From: CAVTQZ01 sp963737015
GTDB taxonomy: Bacteria; Actinomycetota; Acidimicrobiia; Acidimicrobiales; UBA8190
DNA length: 64,000 bases
Reading direction: 5' to 3'
NCBI GenBank assembly: GCA_963737015.1
Contig: CAVTQZ010000001.1
Coordinates: 2,480,001 to 2,544,000 of the forward strand
A program made the position numbers and the translations under genes. Below, one piece after another: positions 49,310 to 58,268 of the stretch; the stretch's first letter is position 1; every line of letters starts with the position of its first letter. Below the pieces are notes generated by a model that was given only the letters and a program-made list of their open reading frames with translations, searched no databases and was not told where the DNA came from.

Positions 49310-50488
49310 CTAAGAGTCGATCTCCACGATCATGGCGGAGCCCATCCCGCCGCCCGCGCACATCGACACGCAGCCGACCGACCCACCCCGGCGGCGTAGC
49401 TCGTGGATCATGCTCACGACCATGCGCGTGCCCGTCGCAGCGACAGGGTGTCCCAGGCCGCAACCACTTCCGTTCACGTTGACGATGTCGTGGTCCAGAT
49501 CGAGGATCCGGGTGCACGCGACGGCCATCGAGCAGAACGCCTCGTTGATCTCGAAGAGATCCACGTCCGAGATCTTCATGTCGGCTCGCTCCAGTGCCTT
49601 CGGGATGGCGAGTGTCGGGGTGATGCCCGTCCTCTGCGGCTCGATGCCCACAGAGGCCCACGAGCGCACACGCGCCAGGACCTCGAGGCTCTCCGCAAAC
49701 GCGACATCGTCGGAGACCACCATCACAGCCGCGGCTCCGTCGTTTATGCCCGAACTGTTGCCTGCCGTCACGATGGCTCCCGGTAGTTCGGGATGGACGA
49801 CCGGCAGGGCCGCCAGCTTCTCCAAGCTCGTGTCCGCACGTGGTTGCTCGTCCGATTCGAAGAGGGTGGCATTGCCGTTTGCGCCCTCCAGGGGAACGGG
49901 GACGATCTCCTTGGCGAAAAGGCCACCGTCACGAGCCGCGGCTGCACGCAGGTTCGAGTGCAGCGCCCATTCGTCAGCGTCCGAGCGGCTCACGCCATGT
50001 TCCCTGGCGGTGTTCTCCCCCACCGTGATCGACATGTCGCGGTTCGGCGCCTCCGGAGTCGGGGTGTGAGTCGGTGAGAACCAGGGCTGGTAGTCACGAG
50101 ACGACGCAGGCACCGACTTGAGCACCTGAGGCATCGAGCTCAGACTCTCCGTTCCCCCTGCGATGACCACTTTGTCCATTCCCGCACGGATGCTCCCTGA
50201 GGCAATCTGGATGGCGCTCAGTCCCGCCGCACAGTGACGGTTGTCGGCGAGGCCCGGGACTGCCGGCAGCCCGAGGCGGATCGCAACGTTGCGGGCGATG
50301 ACGCCCCCCCCTTGAAGCGACTCGGCCATGACGATGTCGTCGATGAGGCTCGGGTCCAGACCCGACCGTTCGATCGCCGAAGCGATGGCGATCTCGGCGA
50401 GGGAGAAGGCGTCGACGTCCACGAGGGATCCTTTGTGGGAGCGCCCGATTGGGGTCCGCGCTGCGGACACGATCACGGCTTCGGTCAC
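49310..50488 (-). CDS. Acetyl-CoA acetyltransferase (thiolase)
   Basis: Protein of 392 aa, standard thiolase length. Nucleophile Cys in NRHCAAGLSAIQIASG, VIAGGTESLSS, the His of NEAFCSMAVA, GSGCGLGHPVAATG and the second catalytic Cys in CVSMCAGGGMGSAM are all present. GTG start at 50488 is backed by AAAGGAG; the longer frame upstream is non-coding. It works in fatty-acid breakdown or acetoacetyl-CoA formation; direction is unknown. Divergent from the P450 gene at 50668. Confidence 0.95.
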   Translation of the reverse strand: MTEAVIVSAARTPIGRSHKGSLVDVDAFSLAEIAIASAIERSGLDPSLIDDIVMAESLQGGGVIARNVAIRLGLPAVPGLADNRHCAAGLSAIQIASGSIRAGMDKVVIAGGTESLSSMPQVLKSVPASSRDYQPWFSPTHTPTPEAPNRDMSITVGENTAREHGVSRSDADEWALHSNLRAAAARDGGLFAKEIVPVPLEGANGNATLFESDEQPRADTSLEKLAALPVVHPELPGAIVTAGNSSGINDGAAAVMVVSDDVAFAESLEVLARVRSWASVGIEPQRTGITPTLAIPKALERADMKISDVDLFEINEAFCSMAVACTRILDLDHDIVNVNGSGCGLGHPVAATGTRMVVSMIHELRRRGGSVGCVSMCAGGGMGSAMIVEIDS

Positions 50489-50667
50489 TTTGCTCCTTTC
50501 CCGGACAAGCCGACTTTCAGGATCGTATGCGGGCAGGCGGCATGCGCACGAACCAGCCACCGTAGGGATCCCGGTTCGAAAGGGCCGGGGCGAGTACGAG
50601 GCGGGGACGAGACCGACCGACGATCTGTAGAGTTCTTTCGGCGCCGAAGCGAGCCCGAGGTGAGACG

Positions 50668-51933
50668 ATGAGCGACGAGTCCGGCGCGAGCGGTTTGGAT
50701 CCTTTCGAGAGGTTCGCCCGGTCCCACGGAGCCGGGATCGTACGTGACCCCTATTCGCGCTTTGCAGACCTGCGTCGCCGAGCCCCTGTCCATGAAGGTG
50801 GCCTCGTCGCGCTCGTCGGGCTCGGCTCGGACCTGCCGATGCCCGAGATCTACGGCGACGCCCCTGCACGCCAGGTCTTCACCGCGTTCAGCCATGCCGC
50901 CGTCGAGAGGGTCTATCGCGAAGCAACCGTGTTCTCGTCCAAGACACCGGAGAACGAGGGCATGGAGCTCGTCATGGGTCACACGATCCTGAACATGGAC
51001 GAGCCCGAGCACCGTGCGTACAGGGGATTGATCCAACAGGCATTCAGTCGGGGCGCGATGGCACGATGGGAGACCGAGCTCGTCCGGCCGATCGTCGACC
51101 GCCACCTCGATGACATGAGGGACATGTCGCACGACGGCCGTGCCGATCTCGTGCGTGACCTCACGTTTTCCTTTCCACTGGAAGTCATCGCCGCACTGCT
51201 GGGGCTTCCATCACAGGACCTGTCACTGTTCCACCGTCTGGCCGTCGAGCTCATTTCCATCGTCAGCGAGGTGGAGAAGGGCCTCGCAGCCTCCGAGGAG
51301 CTCGGCCGGTATTTCGGTCAGATCATCGGAGAGAGACGAAAGAATCCTGCAGAGGACGTGATCAGCGTCCTCGCTCACGCCGATCTCGAGGGCAAGAGAC
51401 TGACAGACGAGGAGATAGTCGCCTTTCTCAGATTGCTGCTCCCCGCCGGAGCCGAGACCACTTACCGCTCGTCGAGCAACCTGATCTTCGGATTGCTGAG
51501 CGATCCCGCTCAGTGGAAAGCCCTGCGAGAGGATCGCGCGATGGTCCCCCGTGCGATCGAGGAGGGTTTGCGCTGGGAACCGCCTCTCACGATGACAGGG
51601 AGGACCTGCGTCTCGGACACGGTATTGGAGGGAGTCGAGATCCCGGCGGGGTCATCTGTGACCGCCTGCATCGGCGCGGCCAATCACGACGAAGAGCGCT
51701 GGGAGGATCCCGAGCGCTTCGATATCCATCGCGATCCCAAGCAGCACATCGCTTTCGCTTACGGCCCTCACATGTGCCTCGGAATGCACCTGGCGCGCAT
51801 GGAGACGGCTTGCGCCATGAACGCCCTGTTGGACCGGTTCCCCGATCTGCGCCTCGACCCCGATGCCGAGGACGTCCACATCACGGGCCTGGTCTTCAGG
51901 GCCCCGATGAAGTTGCCAGTGATCTGTGGCTGA
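50668..51933 (+). CDS. Cytochrome P450
   Basis: Soluble bacterial P450 of 421 aa. The haem-binding FAYGPHMCLGMHLARME is near residues 364-380; the I helix has LLLPAGAETTYRS (acid-alcohol pair replaced by Glu-Thr-Thr) and the K helix EEGLRWEPP (ExxR). It is in an apparent fatty-acid or steroid-type neighbourhood (thiolase, TetR). Redox partners are not encoded nearby. Substrate unknown. Its last 38 nt overlap the antisense hypothetical gene. Confidence 0.95.
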   Translation: MSDESGASGLDPFERFARSHGAGIVRDPYSRFADLRRRAPVHEGGLVALVGLGSDLPMPEIYGDAPARQVFTAFSHAAVERVYREATVFSSKTPENEGMELVMGHTILNMDEPEHRAYRGLIQQAFSRGAMARWETELVRPIVDRHLDDMRDMSHDGRADLVRDLTFSFPLEVIAALLGLPSQDLSLFHRLAVELISIVSEVEKGLAASEELGRYFGQIIGERRKNPAEDVISVLAHADLEGKRLTDEEIVAFLRLLLPAGAETTYRSSSNLIFGLLSDPAQWKALREDRAMVPRAIEEGLRWEPPLTMTGRTCVSDTVLEGVEIPAGSSVTACIGAANHDEERWEDPERFDIHRDPKQHIAFAYGPHMCLGMHLARMETACAMNALLDRFPDLRLDPDAEDVHITGLVFRAPMKLPVICG

Positions 51934-52162
51934 GCACGGCCAGGAGGGCCTTCATCCCGAGACCGGCGGCTCTCACGATCCTCGCCGCGACTTGATACGC
52001 GGTGCCCGGCCGAGACACCGGGGCAGGGAGCGGCGATCGGGCCGGGTCCGGCACCTCCGAGGCGGCGAGCGCCTCTTCAGCTGCCGTCGCGAGGTCCCGG
52101 AGCCTGCGCTCCCAGACGATCTGTCTGGCGATCCAGGCCTCGGCGGACTCGGAGTCGGTCAT
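51896..52162 (-). CDS. Hypothetical protein (possible TetR-regulated partner)
   Basis: Protein of 88 aa from ATG 52162 (a longer start at 52261 runs through the operator region and is less likely). The N-terminus EAWIARQIVWERRLRDLATAAEEAL forms an amphipathic helix, followed by a proline-rich part and RIVRAAGLGMKALLAVL. Family not recognised. It is divergent from the TetR gene with two operator-like repeats between them, the usual layout for a repressor and its target, but its overlap with the P450 3' end lowers confidence that it is real. Confidence 0.45.
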   Translation of the reverse strand: MTDSESAEAWIARQIVWERRLRDLATAAEEALAASEVPDPARSPLPAPVSRPGTAYQVAARIVRAAGLGMKALLAVLSHRSLATSSGP

Positions 52163-52212
52163 GGGATCCGGTCTCGCTGGCGCCGAGATGTCGCTGTTAC
52201 CAGCTTCACCAG

Positions 52213-52284
52213 GTATTATACGGGCTTGTATTCCTGATGCCTTCGAGTTATCTACCAACATGTACGTATTATACGGTGCCGTAT
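52213..52284. promoter_or_regulatory. Two copies of a 19-bp operator-like repeat between hypothetical gene and TetR
   Basis: GTATTATACGGgcttGTAT (52213-52231) and GTATTATACGGtgccGTAT (52266-52284) match at 15 of 19 positions and are 53 bp apart (centre to centre). The second contains the perfect palindrome ATACGG-TG-CCGTAT (52271-52284). They lie in an AT-rich stretch that must also hold the promoter of the TetR gene starting at 52327. Likely TetR operators; binding is inferred. Confidence 0.7.
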
Positions 52285-52326
52285 CTAGTTGTCAATCGCG
52301 GATAATTAGCTGAGAAACGTCGTCGT

Positions 52327-52971
52327 GTGGCAATCGAGCGCCTCACCCCCGAACGCCGCCGCCAGCTGACCCGCGACGCCCTGATCGCGGCCGCGGCACA
52401 CGTCTTCACGCACAAGGGGTTTCACGCCGCCTCGCTGGACGAGATCGCCGAGACGGCCGGGTTCACCCGGGGCGCCATCTACTCGAACTTCGGGAGCAAA
52501 GAGGAGCTCCTCTTCGCGGTGATCGACCACTTCGAGGACGTCAGATTGGCCGGAGTCGCCGAAGCGATCGAGGCGGAGGCGAACGGCGATCCCACCTCGG
52601 CGGCGGTTGCAGCCGGAAACATCTGGAGGAAGCTCTTCTTCCGGCCGCAGGAACTGCTGGCACTCAACCTCGAGCTGCGCCTTTACGCGCTTCGCAACCC
52701 CGAGGCTCGAAAGCGCCTCGCCGAGCTCGAGCGTCAGACGAGCGACAAGCTCACGAGCTTCATCGAGGACGAGTTCTCTCGCAGGCAGGTGCCGACGGGC
52801 AATGCACGCGAGCTCGCAGACCTCGGTCGTGCAGCAGTCGACGGTGTCGAGCAACTGGCAGCGATAACCGAGGAAAAGGCCGACTACTACAAGAACCTGG
52901 TATCTCGGCTCTTCGTCCTGCTGGCCCAAGCGGCGAACGGCCCAACCATCGAGAAGCACGACGACGAATAG
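52327..52971 (+). CDS. TetR-family transcriptional regulator
   Basis: Protein of 214 aa. The N-terminal DNA-binding domain (about 10-60) reads RDALIAAAAHVFTHKGF, ASLDEIAETAGFTRGAIYSNF and GSKEELLFAVI; the C-terminal ligand domain has NLELRLYALRNPEARKRL. GTG start at 52327. It probably binds the two repeats just upstream and controls itself and the divergent gene, perhaps also the nearby P450. Ligand unknown. Confidence 0.93.
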   Translation: MAIERLTPERRRQLTRDALIAAAAHVFTHKGFHAASLDEIAETAGFTRGAIYSNFGSKEELLFAVIDHFEDVRLAGVAEAIEAEANGDPTSAAVAAGNIWRKLFFRPQELLALNLELRLYALRNPEARKRLAELERQTSDKLTSFIEDEFSRRQVPTGNARELADLGRAAVDGVEQLAAITEEKADYYKNLVSRLFVLLAQAANGPTIEKHDDE

Positions 52972-53026
52972 CTCACCGGCCGGCCCGGTCCCGCTGGGAC
53001 GTCCGTCGATCCGCGACTCGTGGGCC

Positions 53027-53173
53027 ATGCGCTTGGTCGTGATGGTGGGCGTGATGAGCCTCTTCGCGGACCTCGTCTACGAGGGATCGAGAAGCGTTAT
53101 CGGTTCGTACCTCGGCGTTCTCGGGGCCGGCGGCCCGCGTCCGGTCAATGACCGTCGGCGAGCCCCACGATGA
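53027..53173 (+). pseudogene. N-terminal remnant of an MFS transporter
   Basis: The frame from ATG 53027 reads MRLVVMVGVMSLFADLVYEG and then RSVIGSYLGVLGAG, the start of a major facilitator (TM1 with FADxxYEGxRS), and after about 35 codons turns into unrelated residues and stops. No further MFS sequence follows. A truncated gene, with the small minus-strand frame at 53145-53312 now overlapping its end. Confidence 0.55.
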
Positions 53174-53312
53174 TGGTGAGCACGATTAGAAAGGCGATCG
53201 TCCCGATGAACGCGCCGACGATGCCGGCAGCGAGCCCGATCATCATTTGTGCCTGGGTCAGCTCCCTGCGGGGACGGCGTGAACGTGAAGTCGAACCTGT
53301 AACGCTCGTCAT
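53145..53312 (-). CDS. Small single-pass membrane protein, 55 aa
   Basis: ATG at 53312, stop at 53145. The first 25 residues are polar and basic (TSRSRRPRRELTQAQ); the rest is one long hydrophobic helix (MIGLAAGIVGAFIGTIAFLI and on) with a short polar end. It looks like a real small membrane protein, but the ribosome-binding site is weak and the family is not recognised. Confidence 0.45.
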   Translation of the reverse strand: MTSVTGSTSRSRRPRRELTQAQMMIGLAAGIVGAFIGTIAFLIVLTIIVGLADGH

Positions 53313-53426
53313 CGGAGCCTGAATCTACCGCCCCGGCAGGCTCCGTACGACGAGCCCTGCGGCGGTTGGCGCTGCGTCGGGCGGTGAGGAAGTCTTTGCA
53401 TTGATCCCGGGAGAATGGAGAGCCGG

Positions 53427-53882
53427 ATGAAGAGCGGGGACATCGTTGAGGACTTCGAGCTGCCGGACGAAAACGGCACACCCCGGAAGCTGAGCGAGTT
53501 CCTCGCCAAGGGTCCGGTGGTTCTCTTTTTCTACCCTGCCGCCCTGACTTACGGATGCACCAAAGAGAGTTGTCACTTCCGCGACCTGAAGACCGAATTC
53601 GAAAGCCTCGGCGCTCAGCGAATCGGGATCAGCGCGGACCCGGTCGAGAAGCAGAAGCGCTTCTCGGACAAGCACGGCTTCGACTACCCGCTGCTTTCGG
53701 ACCCGGATCGAAAGGTCGCCGAGATGTTCGGGGTGAAGAGGGGCGTGATCTCGATCACGCCTGTGAAAAGGGCGACCTTCGTGATCGGTACCGACTCGCG
53801 CCTGATGGATGCCATCCACAGCGAAGTGAGCATGAACACACACGCCGAACGTGCTCTGGCGACCCTTCGTTCCAGGGGTTAG
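53427..53882 (+). CDS. Peroxiredoxin, BCP/AhpC-TSA type
   Basis: Thiol peroxidase of 151 aa. The peroxidatic Cys lies in ALTYGCTKESCHFRD, with a second Cys five residues later, the layout of atypical two-Cys BCP enzymes. The thioredoxin-like frame (VVLFFYPAAL, RIGISADPVEKQ, FVIGTDSRL) is complete. ATG 53427 (GGAGAG site) preferred over ATG 53415. Probably reduced by thioredoxin, or mycoredoxin. Confidence 0.93.
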   Translation: MKSGDIVEDFELPDENGTPRKLSEFLAKGPVVLFFYPAALTYGCTKESCHFRDLKTEFESLGAQRIGISADPVEKQKRFSDKHGFDYPLLSDPDRKVAEMFGVKRGVISITPVKRATFVIGTDSRLMDAIHSEVSMNTHAERALATLRSRG

Positions 53883-53891
53883 CCGCTCGGC

Positions 53892-54851
53892 TCAGTCGCC
53901 GATGTGGTCGGCCGGGATGGTCCCGAGCTTGCCCTTCTCGTAGTCCTCGAAGGCCTGGGCTATCTCCGAGCGGCTGTTCATGACGAAAGGACCGTACGCC
54001 GCCACGGGCTCGCGGATCGGGCGTCCTCCGAGAACGAGGACGTCGAGTTCCTTGGCACTCGAGCCGGCCTGATCGCCGGCGAGCTCCACGAAGTCCCCCG
54101 CGCCCAGTACCACGAGCTGTCCGACAGAAACCGGTTGTCGCGAGCTCCCGACCGAACCGCGACCCGACAACACGTAGACGAGGGAGTTGAAGTCACGGTC
54201 CCACGGGATCGCGACGCGTGCCCCGGGGCTCACGGTCGCGTGGAGCATCGACATCGGGGTGTGAGTGACCCCCGGACCGCTGTGGCCCGACACCTCTCCG
54301 GCTATCACGCGAAGCAGAGCACCGCCGTCCGGTGAGGAAAGGAGGCCCACCTGTGCGCCTCTTATGTCCTGGTAACGCGGTGGTACCCATTTGTCCTTCG
54401 CCGGCAGATTGACCCAGAGCTGAATCCCGTGGAACAGCCCACCGCTCACGACGAGCGCTTCAGGCGGCCGCTCGATGTGCAAGATGCCGCCGCCGGCCGT
54501 CATCCACTGTGTGTCGCCGTCCGTGATGACACCGCCGCCACCGGCCGAATCCTGATGCTGGAAGGTGCCGTCGATGATGTATGTGACCGTCTCGAAGCCC
54601 CTGTGCGGGTGCCATGCCGTGCCCCTCGGCTCACCCGGTCCGTAATCGACCTCGCCCATCTGGTCCATGTGCACGAACGGGTCGAGTTGGTCGAGCGGGA
54701 CACCGGCGAACGCGCGCCGCACCGGAAAACCCTCGCCTTCGAAGCCGGACGGCGCCGTCGTGAGCGAGATAACCGGTCGAGCCGTCGCTTCTGGACCCGG
54801 CTCCTCGACGCGGGTCAGCACGAGAATGTCCTCCACGGTCACTGCTGGCAC
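53892..54851 (-). CDS. Pirin family protein
   Basis: Protein of 319 aa, double cupin. The N-terminal cupin has the metal motif WHPHRGFETVTYI (two His) with a later GGGILHIERPP and GGLFHGIQLWVNLP; the C-terminal half has SMLHATVSPGARVAIPW. Iron-binding; pirins include quercetinase-like dioxygenases and redox-linked regulators. In the third metal segment HIE replaces the usual HSE. Function here unknown. Converges on the peroxiredoxin gene with 9 nt between the stops. Confidence 0.92.
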   Translation of the reverse strand: MPAVTVEDILVLTRVEEPGPEATARPVISLTTAPSGFEGEGFPVRRAFAGVPLDQLDPFVHMDQMGEVDYGPGEPRGTAWHPHRGFETVTYIIDGTFQHQDSAGGGGVITDGDTQWMTAGGGILHIERPPEALVVSGGLFHGIQLWVNLPAKDKWVPPRYQDIRGAQVGLLSSPDGGALLRVIAGEVSGHSGPGVTHTPMSMLHATVSPGARVAIPWDRDFNSLVYVLSGRGSVGSSRQPVSVGQLVVLGAGDFVELAGDQAGSSAKELDVLVLGGRPIREPVAAYGPFVMNSRSEIAQAFEDYEKGKLGTIPADHIGD

Positions 54852-55068
54852 GTCATGCCTCCGATCCCTCCCCTTCGTACGTTCAAATGAACACCCGGTG
54901 ACGACCGGCGATTCCCCTGCATTGAGCCGGACGGACTAGATCGGCCCGACAGCCTCACGCACCGCGCCACCTATAGGCTCATGTCAGGCCTTTCATGCGC
55001 CAGGGTCGGGCCCACGCCCGGACGGAAATGGCCCTCAACTTTGGTTCGGGCTGTGCCGAGTCTGGAGG

Positions 55069-56046
55069 ATGGCGGTGCGCAGCGCTGGCGATATCCCCAC
55101 CGTGCCGCATTCGTCACCGGCCGAACCACGCCTGGTGCCCTGGCACGATCAGATCGACAGGCCGGGCCCGGCGAGGGACCTGACTTTTCGGACGTCCGAC
55201 GGGCTCGAGCTTCGCGGCCGGTGGCAGGAGAGCCCCGACGCCGATGCGACCGTGGTCCTCGTCCACGGCTTCTCCGCTACGCGAGATGACAAAGCCGTCT
55301 GTGCATTTGCTCGCGGGATGATCGAAGAGGGACTGAACGCCCTCACATACGACGCGCGGGGACACGGCGCCTCGGAGGGACAATGTGGCGTCGGTACGAC
55401 TGAGCACCTCGACGTCGCGGCGGCGGTTGACCACGCCTCGGAGGCCGGCCTCCCGATCGTCCTCGTCGGCGTCTCGATGGGAGCAGTGGCGGTCCTCAAC
55501 TATCTCGCATCGCAGGTTGTCAGTGACACGAACATCGCGGGAGCAGTTCTCGTGAGCGCGCCCTCTCGATGGCGCATGAAGGTCTCACCCGTAGGGATGC
55601 TCACCGCCGCTCTGACACGTACGCCGCCGGGCAGGTTCATAGCAGCGCGAAGCCTCCGAGTCCGGGTCGCACCTCGCTGGAGGGTCGGCGAGATCCCCGA
55701 GTCGGTCGTGCAGCGCATCGCCTTTCCTCTTGCAATCGTTCACGGAACGGGCGACCGGCTCCTGGCGGTGCTCCACGGCAGGCGGCTTCATGCCTCAGCG
55801 GGGGGGCCGTCACGTCTCGAGGTGGTGAAAGGCATGGGCCACGGCATCGACGACCGTTGCCAGAGTGCGGCTCTCGAGTCGATCAAATGGATACTCGGGC
55901 CAGGTGCTCAGCCCCACCACCAGGCGAGCCCGACCACTCCCGGACCTGTGTGCGCCACCATCACGGGTCCGAAGGTCCCCACGAACGACGTGACCGGCTC
56001 GACCTCCGCGCTGACCTTGCCGAGAAGGGTCTCTGCATCCTCCTGA
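55069..56046 (+). CDS. Alpha/beta-hydrolase
   Basis: Protein of 325 aa with VVLVHGFSATRDDKAV, TYDARGHGASEG and the nucleophile elbow GVSMGA; acid Asp in HGTGDRL and His in KGMGHGID complete the triad. Probably a serine esterase, lipase or thioesterase. After WILGPGAQ (about residue 280) the last 45 residues are low-complexity and lie over the antisense 3' end of the DegV gene (139 nt overlap), so the tail may not be functional or the stop may have moved. Confidence 0.88.
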   Translation: MAVRSAGDIPTVPHSSPAEPRLVPWHDQIDRPGPARDLTFRTSDGLELRGRWQESPDADATVVLVHGFSATRDDKAVCAFARGMIEEGLNALTYDARGHGASEGQCGVGTTEHLDVAAAVDHASEAGLPIVLVGVSMGAVAVLNYLASQVVSDTNIAGAVLVSAPSRWRMKVSPVGMLTAALTRTPPGRFIAARSLRVRVAPRWRVGEIPESVVQRIAFPLAIVHGTGDRLLAVLHGRRLHASAGGPSRLEVVKGMGHGIDDRCQSAALESIKWILGPGAQPHHQASPTTPGPVCATITGPKVPTNDVTGSTSALTLPRRVSASS

Positions 56047-56738
56047 CGCAGGGCGTGCAGAGCCGCGACGTGCAACGGGGCGCCATCCACTCGTGAGCGT
56101 CGCCAGTGGCCGAGGATCTGGTCGGTCGCGCCCTCCGAGCTGAAAGCGGGGCGCAGCGGTCGTACGTGCGATGGCATCAGCTCGAAGAGCGGACGCACTC
56201 CCAGCCGGTTCCCGGCGCGGGCGGCCACTGCCGGAACTCTTCCGCCGCGAACCAGGTATGTGAGCTCCTCGACAGCAGCGACGAGCCGAACGTTTCCTGC
56301 AACCGCGTGGGCCACGGACTCCACTTCGTCGAGCGAACCACCGGCTCGGGCGCATTCCGCGGCGGCGAGCACCACCAGCCCCTCCGCGCCCGCTGCGGTT
56401 CCGCTGTCGACGACGCGCACCCGTTTAGAGTCGTCCACCATGCGCGCTGCCGCGGTCGCCGACTGGTAGGTGCTCGAAAGCCGCTGCCCTACCGTGAGGA
56501 CGACCACGCCGTCCGAATTCGCGTGAGCCTCGAGAGCCTCTACGAACGCACCCGGAGCTGGGCCACTAGTGGTGACGCCGTCGTCGAGCCGGGAAACGAG
56601 CTCGTCGAGATTTATGTCGCCCTCCTCGATCGGAACCCCACCGATCTCCAACCGCATCGGCACGATCACGACCCCGTGACTAAGGGCGAGATGGGGCTCG
56701 AGTGCTGCTGCACTATCGGCGATCACGACAACTGACAC
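55908..56738 (-). CDS. DegV family (fatty-acid-binding) protein
   Basis: Protein of 276 aa, DegV/FakB type. VVVIADSAAALEPHLA, VPMRLEIGG, TTSGPAPGAFVEAL, VVLTVGQRLSSTYQSA and VVDSGTAAGAEGLVVL show the family; the C-terminal domain has LTYLVRGGRVP. Members bind a fatty acid and feed it to a kinase (FakA) or act as carriers. The neighbouring PlsY-like gene on the same strand fits lipid metabolism. Cytosolic. Confidence 0.9.
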   Translation of the reverse strand: MSVVVIADSAAALEPHLALSHGVVIVPMRLEIGGVPIEEGDINLDELVSRLDDGVTTSGPAPGAFVEALEAHANSDGVVVLTVGQRLSSTYQSATAAARMVDDSKRVRVVDSGTAAGAEGLVVLAAAECARAGGSLDEVESVAHAVAGNVRLVAAVEELTYLVRGGRVPAVAARAGNRLGVRPLFELMPSHVRPLRPAFSSEGATDQILGHWRRSRVDGAPLHVAALHALRQEDAETLLGKVSAEVEPVTSFVGTFGPVMVAHTGPGVVGLAWWWG

Positions 56739-56796
56739 TGTTTCGTCACGCTACCGGTCGATTTCGAACCAGCAGGCGGCTTAGGAGCCGGCGCCC

Positions 56797-57495
56797 TCAC
56801 CCATCCTGGTCGAACACGAGTCTGCGCAGGTACACGGCGGGAGGCATCTTCGGGTCGATGCCGGAATTACCCGTGACCCTCTTCGTCAAGACCGGCACGG
56901 CCATGCACAGAGCCGCGAGGCCTCCCTTGGCGCCACGTCTTTTCATCAGAATTGGCAACAGAGCGATCAGTGCCAGGAAGCATCCGAGGGCGGTCTGTCG
57001 CGCCAAGCGTCCTACGCCGAGGCCGGTCGCAACTACGACTGTCCCCTCCGGCGCGATCACAAGGGTCGAGCCAAGGACCGTCGATATGCCACGGCCGCCC
57101 GCTCCCGCCAGAAAGGGTGACCAGTTGTGGCCGGTGACAGCGAGGCCCCCGGCGATCGCCGCGAGCATCGGCCTGTCGCGCCCGGCGAGAAGAGGCCCGA
57201 CAGCGCCGACGCAGACTTCCAGGGTGCCCGCTACCGCAAGCGGAGCGAAACCGGCAGCTTCATAGAGGCCCGTCCCCGAAACCGTGCCGCTGCCGATCTC
57301 ACGCAGGTCGACATCTGCTACGAGGCGAGCAGCCCAGCCGGAGAAAGGGATCGCGCCGGCGAGGAACGAGCTGGCTAGGACAGCGCCCGGGCTTATCCTG
57401 TGCGGCCGCTTGTGGAGTTCTGAATCAGAAGTGTCAGGAGCTGACGGTGGCCGGGCGGAGCGCACGACTCCAGCGTACGGCGATACCCGCACCAC
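56797..57495 (-). CDS. Glycerol-3-phosphate acyltransferase PlsY-like membrane protein
   Basis: Protein of 232 aa. PlsY motifs are recognisable but diverged: GAIPFSGW (motif 1), REIGSGTVSGTGLYEAAG (usual IGSGNPGATN) and GHNWSPFLAGAGGRGIST (usual GHxxPVFxxFKGGKGVAT). About five hydrophobic segments. Would acylate glycerol 3-phosphate with acyl-phosphate in the membrane. Changes in motifs 2 and 3 make normal activity uncertain. The 40-residue N-terminal extension overlaps the neighbouring gene, so the true start may be later. Upstream of DegV on the same strand. Confidence 0.82.
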   Translation of the reverse strand: MVRVSPYAGVVRSARPPSAPDTSDSELHKRPHRISPGAVLASSFLAGAIPFSGWAARLVADVDLREIGSGTVSGTGLYEAAGFAPLAVAGTLEVCVGAVGPLLAGRDRPMLAAIAGGLAVTGHNWSPFLAGAGGRGISTVLGSTLVIAPEGTVVVATGLGVGRLARQTALGCFLALIALLPILMKRRGAKGGLAALCMAVPVLTKRVTGNSGIDPKMPPAVYLRRLVFDQDG

Positions 57496-58268
57496 GCAGA
57501 ACCCTCACGAACCAAAGCGTCGACAGGACGATGCCGCCGACCGTGAGAGAGGTGGAGACAAGCATTCGCTCGAGAACGAACGAGCGCAGTGACGACTCCA
57601 CGAGGAGCCACATCACGAAACCCGCGTTCACGGCGAGAACAGCGCACCACAACAGGGAGATGCGCAGGAAGAACTTGTGGAGGAAAGGCCGCGACATCAC
57701 GTCGGGGTCAAGCGGGCAGAAGTCGTGTGCTAGACGCTCGGCGAGCGGCCTGCCGGCGATGACAGAGCCGAGGAAGAGCACCGCGACGAGCGCCGTTCCG
57801 ATGGTCGGCTGCGCGAAGTAGATGAACGGGTTGCCGGTCATGAACGAGATGATGGTGCGCAACGTGATCAGCACCACTCCGAGCAGCAAGAGCCCCGGGA
57901 CAGGCTCCCGCTTGATGATGCGACGCGCGAAACGCGAGGTAGGACCACGACAGAGCAGCGATGATGGCTCCGCGAAAACCGGCGGTCATGAGCACTATGT
58001 AGAACAGGGCTCCTGGGCCGAGAGTGCTCTCGATGAGACTTGGCAGGGCGTGCCGAGCGAAGGCCCTCGGGGACGGGAGGTGGAGGATCGAGCCGACGTG
58101 GCCATGAGCGAGCTGATGAGCGAGATGGGAATGAGACTTCTCTTGCGACCCTTCCTCTTCGCGCGCGGCGCCCTCGTCCGATGAGATCATCGCCTGCGCT
58201 TCAGAAACCGCAAAGCCGGTCTCGCTCACGTCTCCGCCCCTCCGCCGCATCTCCGTACGTGCCGCCAT
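57434..58268 (-). CDS. VC0807-like integral membrane protein, frameshifted
   Basis: After repair about 277 aa with about six hydrophobic segments: LPSLIESTLGPGALFYIVLM, AGFRGAIIAALSWSYLAF in the first frame; RRIIKREPVPGLLLLGVVL, FIYFAQPTIGTALVAVLFLGS and a long C-terminal part in the second. The break lies near 57925-57930, where one base must be dropped. The N-terminus is polar with a His-rich stretch. Function unknown for this family. A start at 58268 has GGAG upstream. Confidence 0.75.

Noticed and set aside
52306..53028. 240-aa minus-strand frame opposite the TetR gene
   Set aside because: Antisense shadow of a clear TetR protein.
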